From Chara braunii (Eukaryota; Streptophyta; Charophyceae; Charales; Characeae), in assembly GCA_003427395.1 (NCBI GenBank), contig BFEA01000357.1, forward strand, positions 630,989 through 661,748: 30,760 nucleotides of DNA. Reading direction: 5' to 3'. Each line of letters opens with the position of its first letter. Position 1 is the first letter of the stretch. This document shows positions 11,401-24,164 of the stretch, in pieces. The notes below the pieces were generated by a model. The model had not been told where the DNA came from. It saw only the letters and a list, made by a program, of their open reading frames with translations, and did no database searches. The position numbers were made by a program, and so were the translations under genes.

Positions 11401-14228
11401 ACTGTTAGACAAGCAGAGTGTATTTTTCATTCTCAACCAATCAAATCAAGTATTATCACAGATTGATTGAGAAGAAAAAACATGCATAATAAAACCACTT
11501 GGTGATGTTTTGCTTTCTTAACCATGACAAAATGAAAGGTTGAAAAAACAAAAGAACTAAGGATTTTTTATACCTAGATGATGATAGCTTAGTGATAGAT
11601 CCTCGTAGCAAGAGCCCCCAACGATTAATTTAAACAGAGCATTTGAAAACATTGAGTTTGTGAGGGATTGTTCCTCAACTTCCGCCTCGTGCAAAAAAAA
11701 ATGTAAGACTACTCGCATCTCTCTACAGTTTTTGCTTCTCATAAAAACCCGAGTCTCGGAGTAGGAAGAGATCATGAGAGATAAAGAGATTATAGTGGCG
11801 AGATGCAAAATCAATGAAGACAATTATGAGGGATTAAAAAAATTGACCAGGATATGGAGTTTCATAAATTAACCTTTGAAAGAGCGTGTTGTCCGGACAT
11901 GGGGGGAGAAAAAGTGCACTGAATATGTTTTTTATTTTCACGATCGTAATGACAAACTACATAGCACCGGCTGATATCTAAAGCTCATTGAGCTGGTCAA
12001 GGAGAACCTCATGTGAAAGTAAAAGTGAAAGACCTTATCAGTGCATCATTCAGCAAACATCTTCACGCTATTCAAAATTTTACCTAGCATTCAATTGTAA
12101 GTTAGTAACCGTTTGCTACTAATTACTAGACGACCTTCAATCATTTAAGCCACAATCAGTGATCCATAGTCAGGATTCATTGTTACGCATTCATTTTCAG
12201 TCAATTATGAGGTCAATATCAATCAATCAGTGTTTTTATCAGAGACATACAATCATTGGAATTAACATCAGCGTTTCTTTGATCACTCTTAGCCCTTGTT
12301 TTTTATCATTAAGTTCAGGATTAATACTTTTCTCAACACATGAGTATGATTGCTTCAGTTTTCGTCGGTCTATCAGTATTGATCGATCTCAATAAAATTG
12401 CTTTCAATATTGTTTTTCATTAGCAATACGTGAATGTTGTTGGGTTTAGGCAATGTGACTTGTCAATCTTCGTGGTTCTCACAGAGTTTGCAGAGGGAGT
12501 TATTCAAGATATGAGAATCTATGCGAAGAATGGGAAAGAGGCTCATGAGGATTTCGACTCAGTTTAGATTACATCAACCCAATATGTCGAGGCGAGAACA
12601 TATGTGTTTCAGAGAGAAATAAAGCTGATTCATTTCTTTAGTTCAAAGCCCTACACCAACTATCATAGATGTCTCGTAACCAGGGTGATTTGGTCGGCCT
12701 AGCCAAAATGTATGTCTCACTAGTAGAAGATGATTATGAGGCAGTGACCGAGCTCTTCGGGTTTGTCCATGTATGACAATGGATCTTGTCCTTGCCATAT
12801 CTTCCTACTTTGTGGGAGGTTATATGCTATGCTTGATTTTTGAATCTTTGGCTTTGGATGATCTTATTGAGAACTCATTGGTCACAATCTCGGGAAGTAC
12901 AATGACGTGGCTTGAGGCGTTCGCAGCGCACAGTCAAAAGAGAGATTGACGAGTATTCGCCATGTCTTTCGCTAGTATTTCTTTGGATTATTACGAGTTT
13001 TTGCCTTCCCTCACTTATCTTGTCTTTATCTTAAGTCAGTCGGTTTTGATTTTTATTTCATTGGTACTGACTATATATTATGTTTTGTTTATCTTGTCAC
13101 AGTTAGAAAGCTCCGTAAATGATAAATTTGATGTGCACATGATATACTAAATTTTAATTTTAATATTTGCATAATCATTGCTTCCGAACTATTCCATTGA
13201 AGGTTTCCAAGACAAGGGTCCAGTGTAAACCGTGATTTAAGGGTCTCACTCGAAGCTAGATACACACAATAGGAAAGCATTTGCATTGTTAATGATTTAA
13301 TTATTGCAAAAATTAAAAAAAAAAATCCTGTGTGACAACTTGTTATTTTTTTCGTCGCAAAAGCGGCTTGATTGGAAAGTGTGCAACAAAAATGATGTCG
13401 TTGCTAATGATGTTTTAAAAAATTGTATTCGAAATTGGTCTGGGTCAATTTAAGTTTTTGAGTTTTGATTAGGATATGAAAATAGTTGACAATCTCCTAA
13501 TCCTCATATTGACGTTCTAGCCCTTATTCAGTCTTGATTTTTTGAAAGTTGTAATCATTAATTGTGTCTAATCTTTTCACGTGTGAGGTAGTGTCCTAAA
13601 TTGAAAAAAAAAATTGAGACTGATTGATGGAGAGAATCAGACCTAGTCAAAGGTATGCCTCATGCGATGTTGACATCTTTGAGAGGTGAAGGAAAAAAGA
13701 AGGTTGAAAAGCAAGGAACTCCCCTATTAGGAACGTTGGTCAGAGATGCATTGAATAAACTTTTTTAATTTAACACTAAGGCGGTACTTCTCTATTAGTA
13801 CGAACATTTTTGGACCTATCAGTTTGGTAAAGGAACTATCTATATGATATTGGTTCTTTTTTTTTAATGAGATATGTATGACACTTGTCCTTGTATTAAG
13901 AAAAAAAATTGCAGTGATGGTGAAACATTTAATTGATTATGAGAAATTGTGATTCAGTTCATCTATGGCGAGAGGAAAAAACTAGCCAGATTAAAGAAGA
14001 AAGAGAAAACAGAGTCTGATGCCAATAATCTATGGCTTGATGCCTATTCCTCCTATTTATGAAAACTATTATAATAGGAGCAACTAATTACCTATAGTTG
14101 ACTTTGCTTTGAGGGTAATAAATTATTAAAGATATTGACGAGTACACGATGGATGGTGGTTCCTTGGCTACGACTAAAGTGAGGAAATGAGTCGTTGAGT
14201 GAGGGATAAACCAAATGACTATTGGCTT
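8486..14228. other. Long stretch without a recognised gene
   Basis: Nearly 6 kb of moderately AT-rich DNA. Open frames are short (up to about 97 codons) and overlap on opposite strands. I looked for retrotransposon reverse transcriptase and integrase motifs, transposase motifs, tRNA box sequences and rRNA segments and saw none. Part of it (about 12.4-13.0 kb) has longer near-open runs that could be old coding DNA, but I recognise no domain. A small imperfect hairpin lies near 11160-11193 (AACACTTGTCGTAA against TTTACGAGGTGTT). Confidence 0.5.
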
Positions 14229-14589
14229 CTCTAAACCTACGTTGCATAACGTACACGTACAAGATCTTTTCATACAAAACGTATATGTAATATCTGTGTT
14301 AGGGATCAATACCGAAACTTCTATGTCTTGTACTCCCCCGGACGGAAAAAAACAAAACATCAGAAAAATCCGAAAAACGAATATGTGATGCAACAACTCA
14401 AAACAAGCAACATTTGGTTGAGCAGCATCTACATATTCTTATTATATTTTAAGAAAAAAAAATACAATATTGGATTAATAAAATAAGAAAAAATTGTACA
14501 GGCCCCCAGCGTACGGGTAGCGTCCGAGTACAAGAGTATGAATTTGTACTCGTAGGAGGGTGCGTTCAAGGGGCAACGCAACTCTAAAT
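14229..14589 (-). mobile_element. hAT-like non-autonomous transposon, copy 1
   Basis: The element body is about 14237-14581 (345 bp), read on the minus strand. It is flanked by CTCTAAAC (14229-14236) and CTCTAAAT (14582-14589), a 7-of-8 match that fits an 8 bp target-site duplication. Both ends are dense in GTAC words and the middle is AT-rich. The minus strand aligns along its length with copy 2 on the plus strand, for example CTACGAGTACAAATTCATAC against GTACGAGTACGATTCATACT. An 8 bp duplication, subterminal repeated motifs and no coding sequence point to the hAT superfamily by general knowledge, but the terminal repeats are poor and no transposase is present. Confidence 0.65.
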
Positions 14590-14777
14590 TCACTTGGAAG
14601 GAAATCATTATTCTCTTATAATACTGTGAAGTATGAAGCAGTAAGAGATGATGAGTGAGAACACAACAATCTATATGTAATGACTTGCCACTTTATTGAA
14701 CTTGATAAGTACGACATCAAAATTTATATACCGCAAAAACATTTTCAGAATCACGATTATAACTGATGTTGCCGAAC

Positions 14778-15118
14778 GTGCAACCTAGGTTGTCACCTGT
14801 ACGCAACCTCGTACGAGTACGATTCATACTCCTGTACTTGTACGCTACTCGTACGTTAGGGACCCGTACGACTTTTTTTTTTAATCTGGTATTGTTTTTA
14901 TTTTTTTCTCAAATTATAATAAGAATTTGCAGATGATGCTCACTGAAATGTTGCTTGTTTCGTGTTATTGCAACTCATATTTTATTTTCAGATTTTATTT
15001 TCCGTACGGGGGCGTACATGACGAATAAGTTCCCGTACAGGTGTTCGTACATACATTACCTGTACGTTTCATATGGAAAAAACCCGTATGTGTATGCTAT
15101 CTAACGTAGTGTGCAACC
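14778..15118 (+). mobile_element. hAT-like non-autonomous transposon, copy 2
   Basis: The body is about 14786-15110 (325 bp), flanked on both sides by GTGCAACC (14778-14785 and 15111-15118), an exact 8 bp direct repeat interpreted as the target-site duplication. The left end starts TAGGTTGTCACCTGTACG. The right end, reverse complemented, starts ACTACGTTAG. GTAC-rich subterminal zones (such as CTCGTACGAGTACG and CCCGTACAGG) surround an AT-rich centre. It is the same family as copy 1, in the opposite orientation, about 200 bp away. Each copy has a different flanking octamer, so they are separate insertions and not one foldback. Confidence 0.7.
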
Positions 15119-18100
15119 GATATTGAGTTATAACGGAGAAAGAGACATGAGCAAGAAAGTAAAAGCTTCACCTGGAGTATTACTGTCAAACATTTTTTGG
15201 AATTGAGTAACTATGGTGGACTTTGTATAAAAAGTAAAAAGATCACAACGATCCTTAGACCTAAACCAGTAACAAAAATATATAGTGTAAGAGGTTGGCT
15301 GGATAAGGTGACTAAGATTGACAATCCTTTTTTGAGTTTGAGACACGAGACTTGCAAGAAGGTCATATGATATTCCACATTTCAATAATGAAGTTTATCA
15401 GTACTAGTAGTCTGAATGTGAGAATGGATGCTGTGCATCGACAACTGACCTCGCTGCACACGGCGACGTGCATGCCCCTTTTCATAAGAGAGGCGTTGCA
15501 TGAGTTAACTAGACCCAACGTTACACTCCGTGACGCTGATTCAGGCCCAATAGTATCACTCGAGACACAATTTCGGGACGACCTGTCTCAACTAGGTCAT
15601 ACTGATGTGAGGCTGATGAATTGCCGCCTAGTCCGAGGTCCAGGCCTGACCAGTATGTGTAGGCCTGCGGCTGAAGCCCACTTTTATTAAGTCTCTTTTT
15701 ATTTATTATTATTAATATTTTCGTTCAGAACTGTGCGAACTCTTGATAAAAAACAAATCAGCGGCACATTTCACTAATCCCAATCCGAGTGGTTCAGGTC
15801 GTCAAACCCTCTGACAACCATACCTTGAATTATCGTCAAGTTTTAATAACAATAATAAACAATAATAAAAATAAAGAGATGAGATCTTGGACATTCAAGG
15901 ATGAACATCCTAACTAAAAGTGTGATCAGTCTTCTTAGGTTAGACCTATTACTCCACATACACACCGCGGAGGGCCTGCGACATGATACCAAACCTCATC
16001 CCCAACGTCCCTGCTGAGCCAAGAACTGGAGTAGACTCAATTTAAGTACGAACCGTTTCAACTACACTTTCACTTATTCTTCGGATCGCATATCAAATTT
16101 GCATTAGCGCCCCGCCTCCCTGTTACCACAATCGGAGTAGTGTTTTTTCCTTTCACAGGGTGCTAGCTCATCTAGTAACGATTCTCTTATTTACGACTAT
16201 CACACTTGTCGTATTCACTTTTTTATTTTCAATAACACAACAAGACTTTACTCGCTTAGTACAATAACTTTCATTTGCCGCAGTAATTTCTTACATCATA
16301 TAGTAGTCTCCTTTCCTGCTATGTTACTTCTGTTCACGTTTCACTTTTAAGATAACCCTTGTTACAGTATGCATAAAGGGCGTCGAGGACAGGAGAGAGA
16401 GAGAGAGAGGTGGAAGAGGACGTAAGACTTTCGAAAAGCCCGCAACGCGTGTTAAAAGGCAAGTCAATTGAGAGGAGGAGGAAGAAGAGAGGTATGGGTA
16501 CGAGACCCACTCAAGAGCCTACTCACGCCACTCATTCTCTGGATAGTATGAAATAACTCCATCCCCAACGAAAAGAAATATTATTAGAAGAAATTTGAGA
16601 CGCGCTACGGCGCTCCCAATATTGTCTCCCCTCCATACACCCATATAGAGCACTTACCACTCCCGTGATAAGAAAGGCATTAGTGTCAACACCATCACCC
16701 TCTGTCCTTTGCTCTGTTCCTTCTCATTCTCATCTCAACAACTATACTCTCTTCTGAATTTCATTTCTTCTCGCTTTCAAGTTACTCAAAATAGAATTCA
16801 TTACCATGTTTTATATCTTGTATAAGCACAATATTTTTCCTTGAGCTTTCCGATTCCAGTTCCTTAAATTTTCAGTCCACTTCATACTTCTCAACGTCCT
16901 TGACTTGAGAGTTTGAATACCTTAAAGCTGAAGGTGCAAATTCTTTACGAACCATGTCACTCTGTCGACCACCAAATAACATTTAAGAAGGATTATATCT
17001 TAATTTCTCATCATCAATTTACGTTGACTTTTTGTTGTTTTGAAGTTTGAACTTCCGTGAATTTTTACAATAAAGGAGTTACCTCATCTGTCTCTCCAGA
17101 CCGTGGCTTCAAGGATAATGTTGTGAACACTTGCGGTCTGCAGTATTGAGGTAAGGTACACCAAACCTTTTTTCATATTGTCTGGCCTGAGCGAGACGCC
17201 TTCTCGACTTCTCAAGCAACCTTGGGGATACCAAACCCTGTCCTCTTTCCCTGGTCTAAGTGAATACAATATAGTCTGCTTCTACGCCTTCCTACTGGCC
17301 TGTTCTCTTTCGTCTTATTGTGTAAGTCAATTACAAAATATTTTCCTTTCTTTTTCCTCTATTACTCTTCAAGTCTCTCTCGGTTGAGATGAGATGTCGA
17401 AGGTTCTGAAGAGCGTTTAGCTTTACCATCTGTGATAGATTGCGAGCGTAAACTGCAAAGGTTCGGGGTCGTTTACCTGCGATCGGTGCACTTAGTAACA
17501 GTTAGTTGCTAATGCAGCCGGCAAACATGCAGTAGTTGGGTCACACTGCGATCTGCTTAGTGCTTACTCCTTAACAAAACCCTTAGCAAGGGCTCTCGCT
17601 AGCCGTCTGCTTTAAATAATTCAAATCACGATTAGCCCTTCCTCAACGGGCATTAAACTGTACGGAGGTTGAGACTCTCTTAATTAAATGACAGATGACG
17701 AGAGAAGTCGACTATGGATCGACCTTGACACTGACCCAGTGACGATACTTCTTCAAAATAGTGTACGAATTCCCTTCTGGCTGAAGTATTAGTATTAACC
17801 GAGAGTGGGCCATGCTCAAAATAGAGGACGCGCATGAGCAACTCTAAGTATTGCACGATCCGGACTACAATATTCTCAAACGTAGAGGGGTACTTTTGAG
17901 AACTTGCCAATACCAGCATTGTGTTCCTTCATGAACTCACACACAGGGTAGTACTGTCCAAGGCACTTAGTTTTAGGCAGCCCAATCATAGGTCGGTCAC
18001 GTTAAGTGCATGTATCCCTAAGGCAAAATCTGTTTTCGTTTTTCATATCATTACGAACCTCGTTTTTATCACACTTATTACAATGGTTCAAAGCAAGCAC

Positions 18101-21100
18101 GTGACCTGACCGCACTCGGTTCGATAGGTTAGATTGAAAGGTTACTCTGTGTACTCAACGCAATAACCCTGAATGTGAGTTTATTCTTGCTCGAAACTGC
18201 GAGCCTAGAAGGTGCGCATGCATTAGTTGTGACATCTCTGCCCGTAAAGTACGGTTTATGCTCAACACGAGACAATATCTTGACCACATTGAGTTACCGA
18301 GTTTGAACTCCGTCCGTACTCAACACAAAGAGTTATCGAACACAACTGATCTTCATATGTAGCACATGTGGGCTGTCATATGCTTAGCCCGTTCACACCA
18401 CCCACCGCGTTCTTCGTTCGTTTACAACACCGGACATTTCCAACGCAACCCCTGTTGACTTATGGCGCAAAGGTTTAGTCGAGCATTTTTCCCAACTCAT
18501 GTATAACGCGGCGTCCCACTTTGTTGTGTCTCTTGTCTGTTCACCGCATGGAGCGCAAACGAGTTAACCCAATTTTCGTATGCTAAACAGGGCAAGCCTT
18601 TTTAATCACTGTCAAACAAAAACTTAGCAAGGAGGTAAGCGATTCTTCTCAATATCACTTTTTTTCCCCCCATCAACCAAATAACTGAAAACACAAGCAG
18701 ACATCATCCTATTAAAGCCATAGACCTTCCAGATCAGACCGTCATAGTTAGGCCTCTATTTGCTTTGACCGTAAGTAACGATTGTACTGGTTTAATTATA
18801 CCAGGACTGGTTCCATCACTACTTCACACCGTCGAAAAGATGTATGACCATTACCAAGAGCCTCGGTCCCAACAGTTCATCACTCGAGGTTCGTTCACTT
18901 TCTGGATATGAGAGTTGAGGAAAAATAAAATAAAATGAAAGGAACATAATACTCAGAAGGAATGACTTAGAGCTCTGCAGTGACGACCTGTTTATTAATC
19001 CTCTCGTTGTCCGCTGATTATCACTCTGAAAAATAACCATTCCCTTTTTTACTAACATTAAACTCTGCCGATTATGCTTATCACATGTGAAATACAAGCA
19101 TTTGACTACTCTAACTCTTCAAATAAGACACAAAGATGTATGACTTTCCGCCTTAGATGGAAATGGGGGAGGGAACAAAAGAGGCGACTGATACTACTAC
19201 ATTTAAAGTGCTTCAAGAGGATCAGTCAAGAGTCCCAATACATTTTTTAAGAAAACTGGGTTGCGTTCAAGTACATGACCCGCTATACATTCCGAAGCTT
19301 CCCTCTTGCTCATGGCCCTACAAGCGATGGTTGCACACATGGGCGGATAACATGGCTTGTTAAGCCGCATGATGAAAGTGACAACTCACACGAAAGTGAT
19401 AACTCTAATTAGTCGGTTTTGAGAGGTACTTATGAAAGTATCGTTCGCATCTAATCTCATAGACCCACACTCGCGATATATTGCCTTTATAACAAACACA
19501 TACCTTAGCCTCCTATTTGAGCTGGTACTTTACTCACGTTGTCACATGTCTCGTATATACATGAAATACACGGAGTTGCCAGTGTTGTCACACGGTCAAC
19601 ACGAATGACATCTTTAGACTTGGTTCAACCTTGCAGGGGGTGTCTCTGTCACTTGCACCTGCTCCAGTTGTTTGCTCTCCCCACCTCTACCAGTCACTTC
19701 CATGACGATCACACACGTAGTATCACATCAAGAATGAAAATAAAAGTATATCGCACATCCACACTGGAGATGTCAACAAAAATACATTCTTCCTTTATCA
19801 GGAAAATAAAATCTCACGTTCGGGGTGGCTGGATGCACGTCGCCCAGCGTACGCCCGCCTGGTTCTCACTCCCCAATGCATCACTAATACTCAATTAGCG
19901 ATTCGTTGATCAATGATCGCTCACTAAATTTATTGTTGTCAACAAAATAAGAAGCATTCCTCACTAATCTACCTCCAAGCACGATTCAATTAATGGAGAG
20001 TCATGATGATCACCTACGGACTATTCAGAGCGCATCCATTTCTCCGTCCTTCCGCGTGCGTGGCCTCGCCTCTTCGACTCGCTTTTGACAGGAGCCGAGC
20101 CGACTGACACATGCAATATGAAATGAGAAGGAGGTCATTGACGTCAACCAATAACCTTCCCCGCATATATCATTCCCACGTTCTCTTAAGTGTTCCCTCC
20201 GGGTGTGCATGCCTCTCTCACTCTCTCTCTCTTTGATTGTGGCAGGGCTCACGGCCAGTCCTCCGATACATCTAATCCAATAGAGAAGAGTGCATGTGAC
20301 GTCGCCGAGTCCTTCTAGCGTAGTTTGCTTTATACACACATTTACACATACACTCCTTTCTTGCACGAGTTCACGCACATGGTTCGGTATTAGCCAGTGC
20401 TTCGCCCTAGCTAAACTCAACCCAGTAGCGAAAGGTGACACATATTACCTATGGAAGCAGAGAATGTTCCCAATGCACAACAAACTTAATTATGTCGTTC
20501 CAAAGTCAATCGACAAGTAACAGGGGTTATTCAAACATCATCACAAGCGTCCAATTATGACGCATTTGATGGAAATGACTACTACCAAGAGGCCAGGAGA
20601 TGACTATGACGGGTTCAACAAATCGAGCAAGAGGAGAACATGTCCGTCCATAATGCAACAATGCGGTGGAGCGCATCAATCCCGCGCAGGGCGGGACCCT
20701 CTCGGTCGCGTCACGCAGGAGTTGGTCTTACTCGCGATTCACAAGGAGTGTCGATAAGCCGCTCTGGCCAAGTGCGCCAGCCATACCTCTCGTGAGCCCC
20801 TACGACAGAATATGACCAATGCGAGGTACAACTTACCTCCACCGGCGAGACCTGTCACCTCTCTTCGGTGGGCGTATCCACGCCGAGCTACCAGTCCACA
20901 GTACTAAAGTTAATCCGTTGCAATCGCAGAGGTGGACCAGCCGAGGGCGTTTCTCGTTCATTGTAGCATTGGGGGTATGCGCGGTCTCGCCCCTCTATCG
21001 GACCCGCACGCGAACCGACGCATTGGGGGGCTGAAGTCCCAAGTGCGATTCGTTGCGGGTTGAATAGGACGCATCCCACTCACCACACGTTACATCACAA

Positions 21101-21240
21101 CCCACAAATACATACACGGAACGACACAAAACAAACAACACAACAACACCCCTAGTCCCTTTTGTAGTCCTCCCATTACCTTTCGATGCAGAAAATTGAA
21201 TCGGCGTCACGCTCGAGACTTAATATAAAATCGAGCGGAC
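15119..21240. other. Long stretch without a recognised gene
   Basis: About 6 kb of mixed composition. Pyrimidine-rich tracts occur around 16.7 kb, an (AG)n run at about 16393-16408, a CT-rich run at about 20215-20232, and a more GC- and CpG-rich interval at about 20.0-21.1 kb. The longest open frames (up to 138 codons at 20025-20441 on the minus strand) overlap others on the opposite strand and match no protein family I recognise. No RNA gene or terminal-repeat pair was found. Confidence 0.45.
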
Positions 21241-21246
21241 GTGGAC

Positions 21247-21340
21247 CTTCTCATATCGACTAGCAATGCATGCTTACGCAAGCGGTCGTGGAAGCAGGGT
21301 CTTCTCATATCGACTAGCAATGCATGCTTATGCAAGCAGT
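21247..21340. repeat. 54 bp near-identical tandem duplication
   Basis: CTTCTCATATCGACTAGCAA followed by TGCATGCTTACGCAAGC starts at 21247 and recurs at 21301 with a single T for C change in the latter part. The copies match over about 38 bases and diverge afterwards. High identity implies a recent event. The unit contains GCATGC and the short inverted word pair GCTT and AAGC. Confidence 0.85.
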
Positions 21341-22099
21341 GGCAACGATGACGTACTATGTAGTACCCATACTCATGCAGTCCTCATTAATCTTGACGGT
21401 CGCATTCGATACTAAAGTGTCGGCTGACACACACCTTGAGGGGTTAATCTCTCGACGTTGGACAACCGCCAAGTGTGGTTGATAACCACACCCACTTCTG
21501 CACCCTGTGGAGAGTGGGTGGTACATATGTTCATACCTTTGGTGACAATCATCCTTTATTGCCTTGGAGACCAACTTCATCATCTAGGGTCAGGAGAGAA
21601 CTCTAGGGGTTTGACTTTGACGGATGCCACAGACTACAACATCCAACTATAAAAACTATAAAAAAACAAAGGATGAAAGGGGATCTCTACTTTCTCTCAA
21701 AACATAATTTGTTTAAACCTTACGCACGATCACAATAGGACGTGCGAACACCCAACCCGTATGTATGTACATATATATAAAGGGTTGTAATTATGTGACG
21801 TTCAACTCTCGTTATCAAGCGGGACTCTTCTTATATATATATATATGTGATCGCAGACAGTCAAATCAAAAGTCCGAACCACCAAAAATATATGCAATCA
21901 CATCAAAGATTCAACAAAAAGTTCATGCATTAGACGGGGTCAACATCAACTATTCTCTACACTCACAACCCTCGCTTTGGTCATACAAACCTCACTCTTC
22001 GTGCATCTCTTAAAATAAAATACTCCGTATCTTTGTTAAATGACCATTCAATAAAATCCGGGTAAAAACAAAACGAAATAATTCAATCCGCATTGTTAA
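21341..22099. other. Spacer with short TA-rich tracts
   Basis: Nothing gene-like is recognised. Short TA dinucleotide tracts occur near 21771-21778 and 21832-21846. The small open frames here are not supported. Confidence 0.45.
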
Positions 22100-22476
22100 A
22101 ACCTTTAGGTTGAGTGACAAGGATGAATTGAAGTTGAGTTGTGAATCTACGAATCTGCAACCGACCTGTTATCAGTGATAATAAAAGATGATCCTCGTTG
22201 GATCAAGATGAAACTATCCAAGATCCTGAATCAAACGATTAAAAGAGAGAAGTAACACAGGATAAACCAATCCCCAAGCTAAACCTGTAAGTCCATGGAG
22301 AATAATATTCATATTACAATCTCACTCACAAAATTTTCCAACTACCTAAGCCTAGATCTACCTTTAAGTCGGTCTCGAAATAAAAATAGATCTTTGGCAA
22401 AATCCCCCCTATTTAAGGATGGATCGCCATAATCGTCACTTGTCAAAATATAGTTTATCTCCACTAAACTAGAAAA

Positions 22477-22940
22477 ATTTCAGCAGCGCTTCATGTAGAA
22501 AAAATGTATTTTCAGAATTTATATTAACGCAAATATGAAAACTGAAAAACCCCTTGAATTAATTAAAATTTCGGCAACATTTACTTTAGAAAAGTCGACT
22601 TCCCAGATTTACACAAAGTCAGATAAGAACTCAAGCAAAACTTGAATTTGGCGAAGACAAAATTTAACTAACTCCTTACATTTGTAAAAATTCGGCAGCG
22701 TTTTCCGTAAAGAAAGTAGTTTTCCTGAATTTATACAAAGCTAAGACTTTCCAAAGTCTAATTTTGTTTAAGTCATTGAATTAACAAAAATTTGGGCAGC
22801 ACACGCTTTAGAAAATAAAACTCTCTAAATTTTTACTAAGTCATGTGTAAAATTTAGACAAGATGAACTTTGAAAAGTCAAAATCCGACTAACTCTTTGA
22901 TTTTGTAGAAATGTCGGCAAAGCTTCCTGTAGAGAAAGTG
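22477..22940. repeat. Degenerate tandem repeat with TCGGCAGC...TGTAGAAAA core
   Basis: Five diverged units carry a core like TTTCGGCAGCGTTT..TGTAGAAAA. They start near 22477, 22568, 22690, 22790 and 22911, about 90-122 bp apart. Each core is followed by a CAGAATTTATAC-like or CCCAGATTTACAC-like segment and often AAAGTC. The unequal spacing and heavy divergence suggest an old array. It lies next to the TATA-like site, so these could be promoter-proximal elements of the inferred LTR. Confidence 0.7.
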
Positions 22941-23084
22941 ACTTACAAAGATATGTATAAGATAAGGTATAACAAAAAATTCCAAAAAATGCGAGAATTG
23001 ACCTAAGTAAAAAACCTTAGCTAAGAAAATGCAGGAATTGAAACTCACTCCTTCAACTCTAGTACGTGGCAAGCATCTAAAGCA

Positions 23085-23908
23085 ACTACCTATCAAAACG
23101 AAACTTGAATCAGGTAGTAATCTCATTCAGCCACATGCAAGACTAAACCACAAAGGTAAGTACTCTTGTCAAACAATAGTGCGTAGTCTTTCAATGATTT
23201 ATTCCTTGTACCCAACTTACATAAGGCATAAAGCTAAACCATCCAATCTTATGGAAACCTGTCTAGCTCAGTCATTGGATATACATAAACACAGGGCACT
23301 ACAATTTTTCTCTTCCTTCGGTATATAACTAGGTAGTCCAACCTAATCGCTCTGAACTGTTTAAGTATCCAAGTTATATATCATTATCTGTATTTAGTCT
23401 TTTAAGGTAACATATGACTGAACCGATCATCTTAGATCAAGGTTCAACCCACCCCTTCTTACCACAAGTTTATTCTTAATTCGTACTCTCTTCAATTAGT
23501 ATTAAGTTATAGTCAGACCATTCGATCTTATGAAAAAATGTCTGACTAGCCTGTTCATAAGTAAAGTAGTATAAAAATATAAACAAGTTTGTCTCTTTGG
23601 TTCTAGCATGTGCATGGCTTCACACCAGACCTCCCAATCTTATGGGAACCTGTCCAGTCCTTCGCCTGATCCTTCCACATAATAAACAAGAAGACATTAA
23701 TAACCATCAGAAAATTCAAATAAAGCAAGGCAACCAAGCCGTTCAATCTCATGGAAAAATGCTTGGTCCCTGAAAAAATCAAACACAAGCAGCCCTCTCA
23801 AGTCAAAGCAACCAAACCATCCAATCTTATGGGAATCTGTCTGGTCCTTCAGGCAATCAAAAAAAGATATAGCACTGGGCCCTTCAATCTTATGGAGACT
23901 CTCCCAGC
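23085..23908. repeat. Array of hairpins with conserved 21 nt loop core and varying stems
   Basis: Six segments share the core CAATCTTATGG (or a close variant) in a loop of 21-23 bases, flanked by inverted arms that differ between copies. They are 23233-23267 (GCTAAAC/GTCTAGC), 23511-23547 (AGTCAGAC/GTCTGACT, perfect), 23624-23658 (ACCAGAC/GTCCAGT, 5 of 7), 23733-23767 (ACCAAGC/GCTTGGT, perfect), 23811-23845 (ACCAAAC/GTCTGGT, 6 of 7) and 23875-23907 (CTGGG/CCCAG). Two hairpins of similar geometry but different loops lie at 23085-23118 (ACTACCT/AGGTAGT, 20 nt loop) and 23419-23446 (TGAACC/GGTTCA, 16 nt loop). Conserved loop with compensated stems suggests structure under selection, or a palindromic protein-binding site. 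Confidence 0.85.
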
Positions 23909-24164
23909 CTTTGGTTGACTAATCAGACACAAACAATACATCCTTCATCCCACCTTCCCCCCATATGCAATCTCTTTTCACAATCTGTTTTCAGTCAATA
24001 CAACAAAGTTGAAACAAATCTTGCACAATTATTTCTTTAGTTAAGTCTGGTTTGTGTCCTGAAAATCAAACATAAAGTCAGAGTAGGCATGCAGATCATA
24101 TACTCAGCCAACCATAGCAAGAAGTACAATTATGGCTTATAACTGGTTTTATAGAGGGAAAACA

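Noticed and set aside
14088-14396. Minus-strand open frame of 102 codons
   Set aside because: Most of it lies inside transposon copy 1 and continues into its flank; the matching part of copy 2 does not preserve the frame.
14237-15110. Single long foldback element with 340 bp arms
   Set aside because: Each arm has its own flanking direct octamer, so two separate insertions explain it better.
20025-20441. Minus-strand open frame of 138 codons
   Set aside because: Overlapped by a plus-strand frame, no domain recognised, composition unlike a plant coding sequence.
23085-23908. CRISPR array
   Set aside because: Repeats are degenerate, spacing is irregular, units are hairpins with varying arms, and the DNA is eukaryotic in character.
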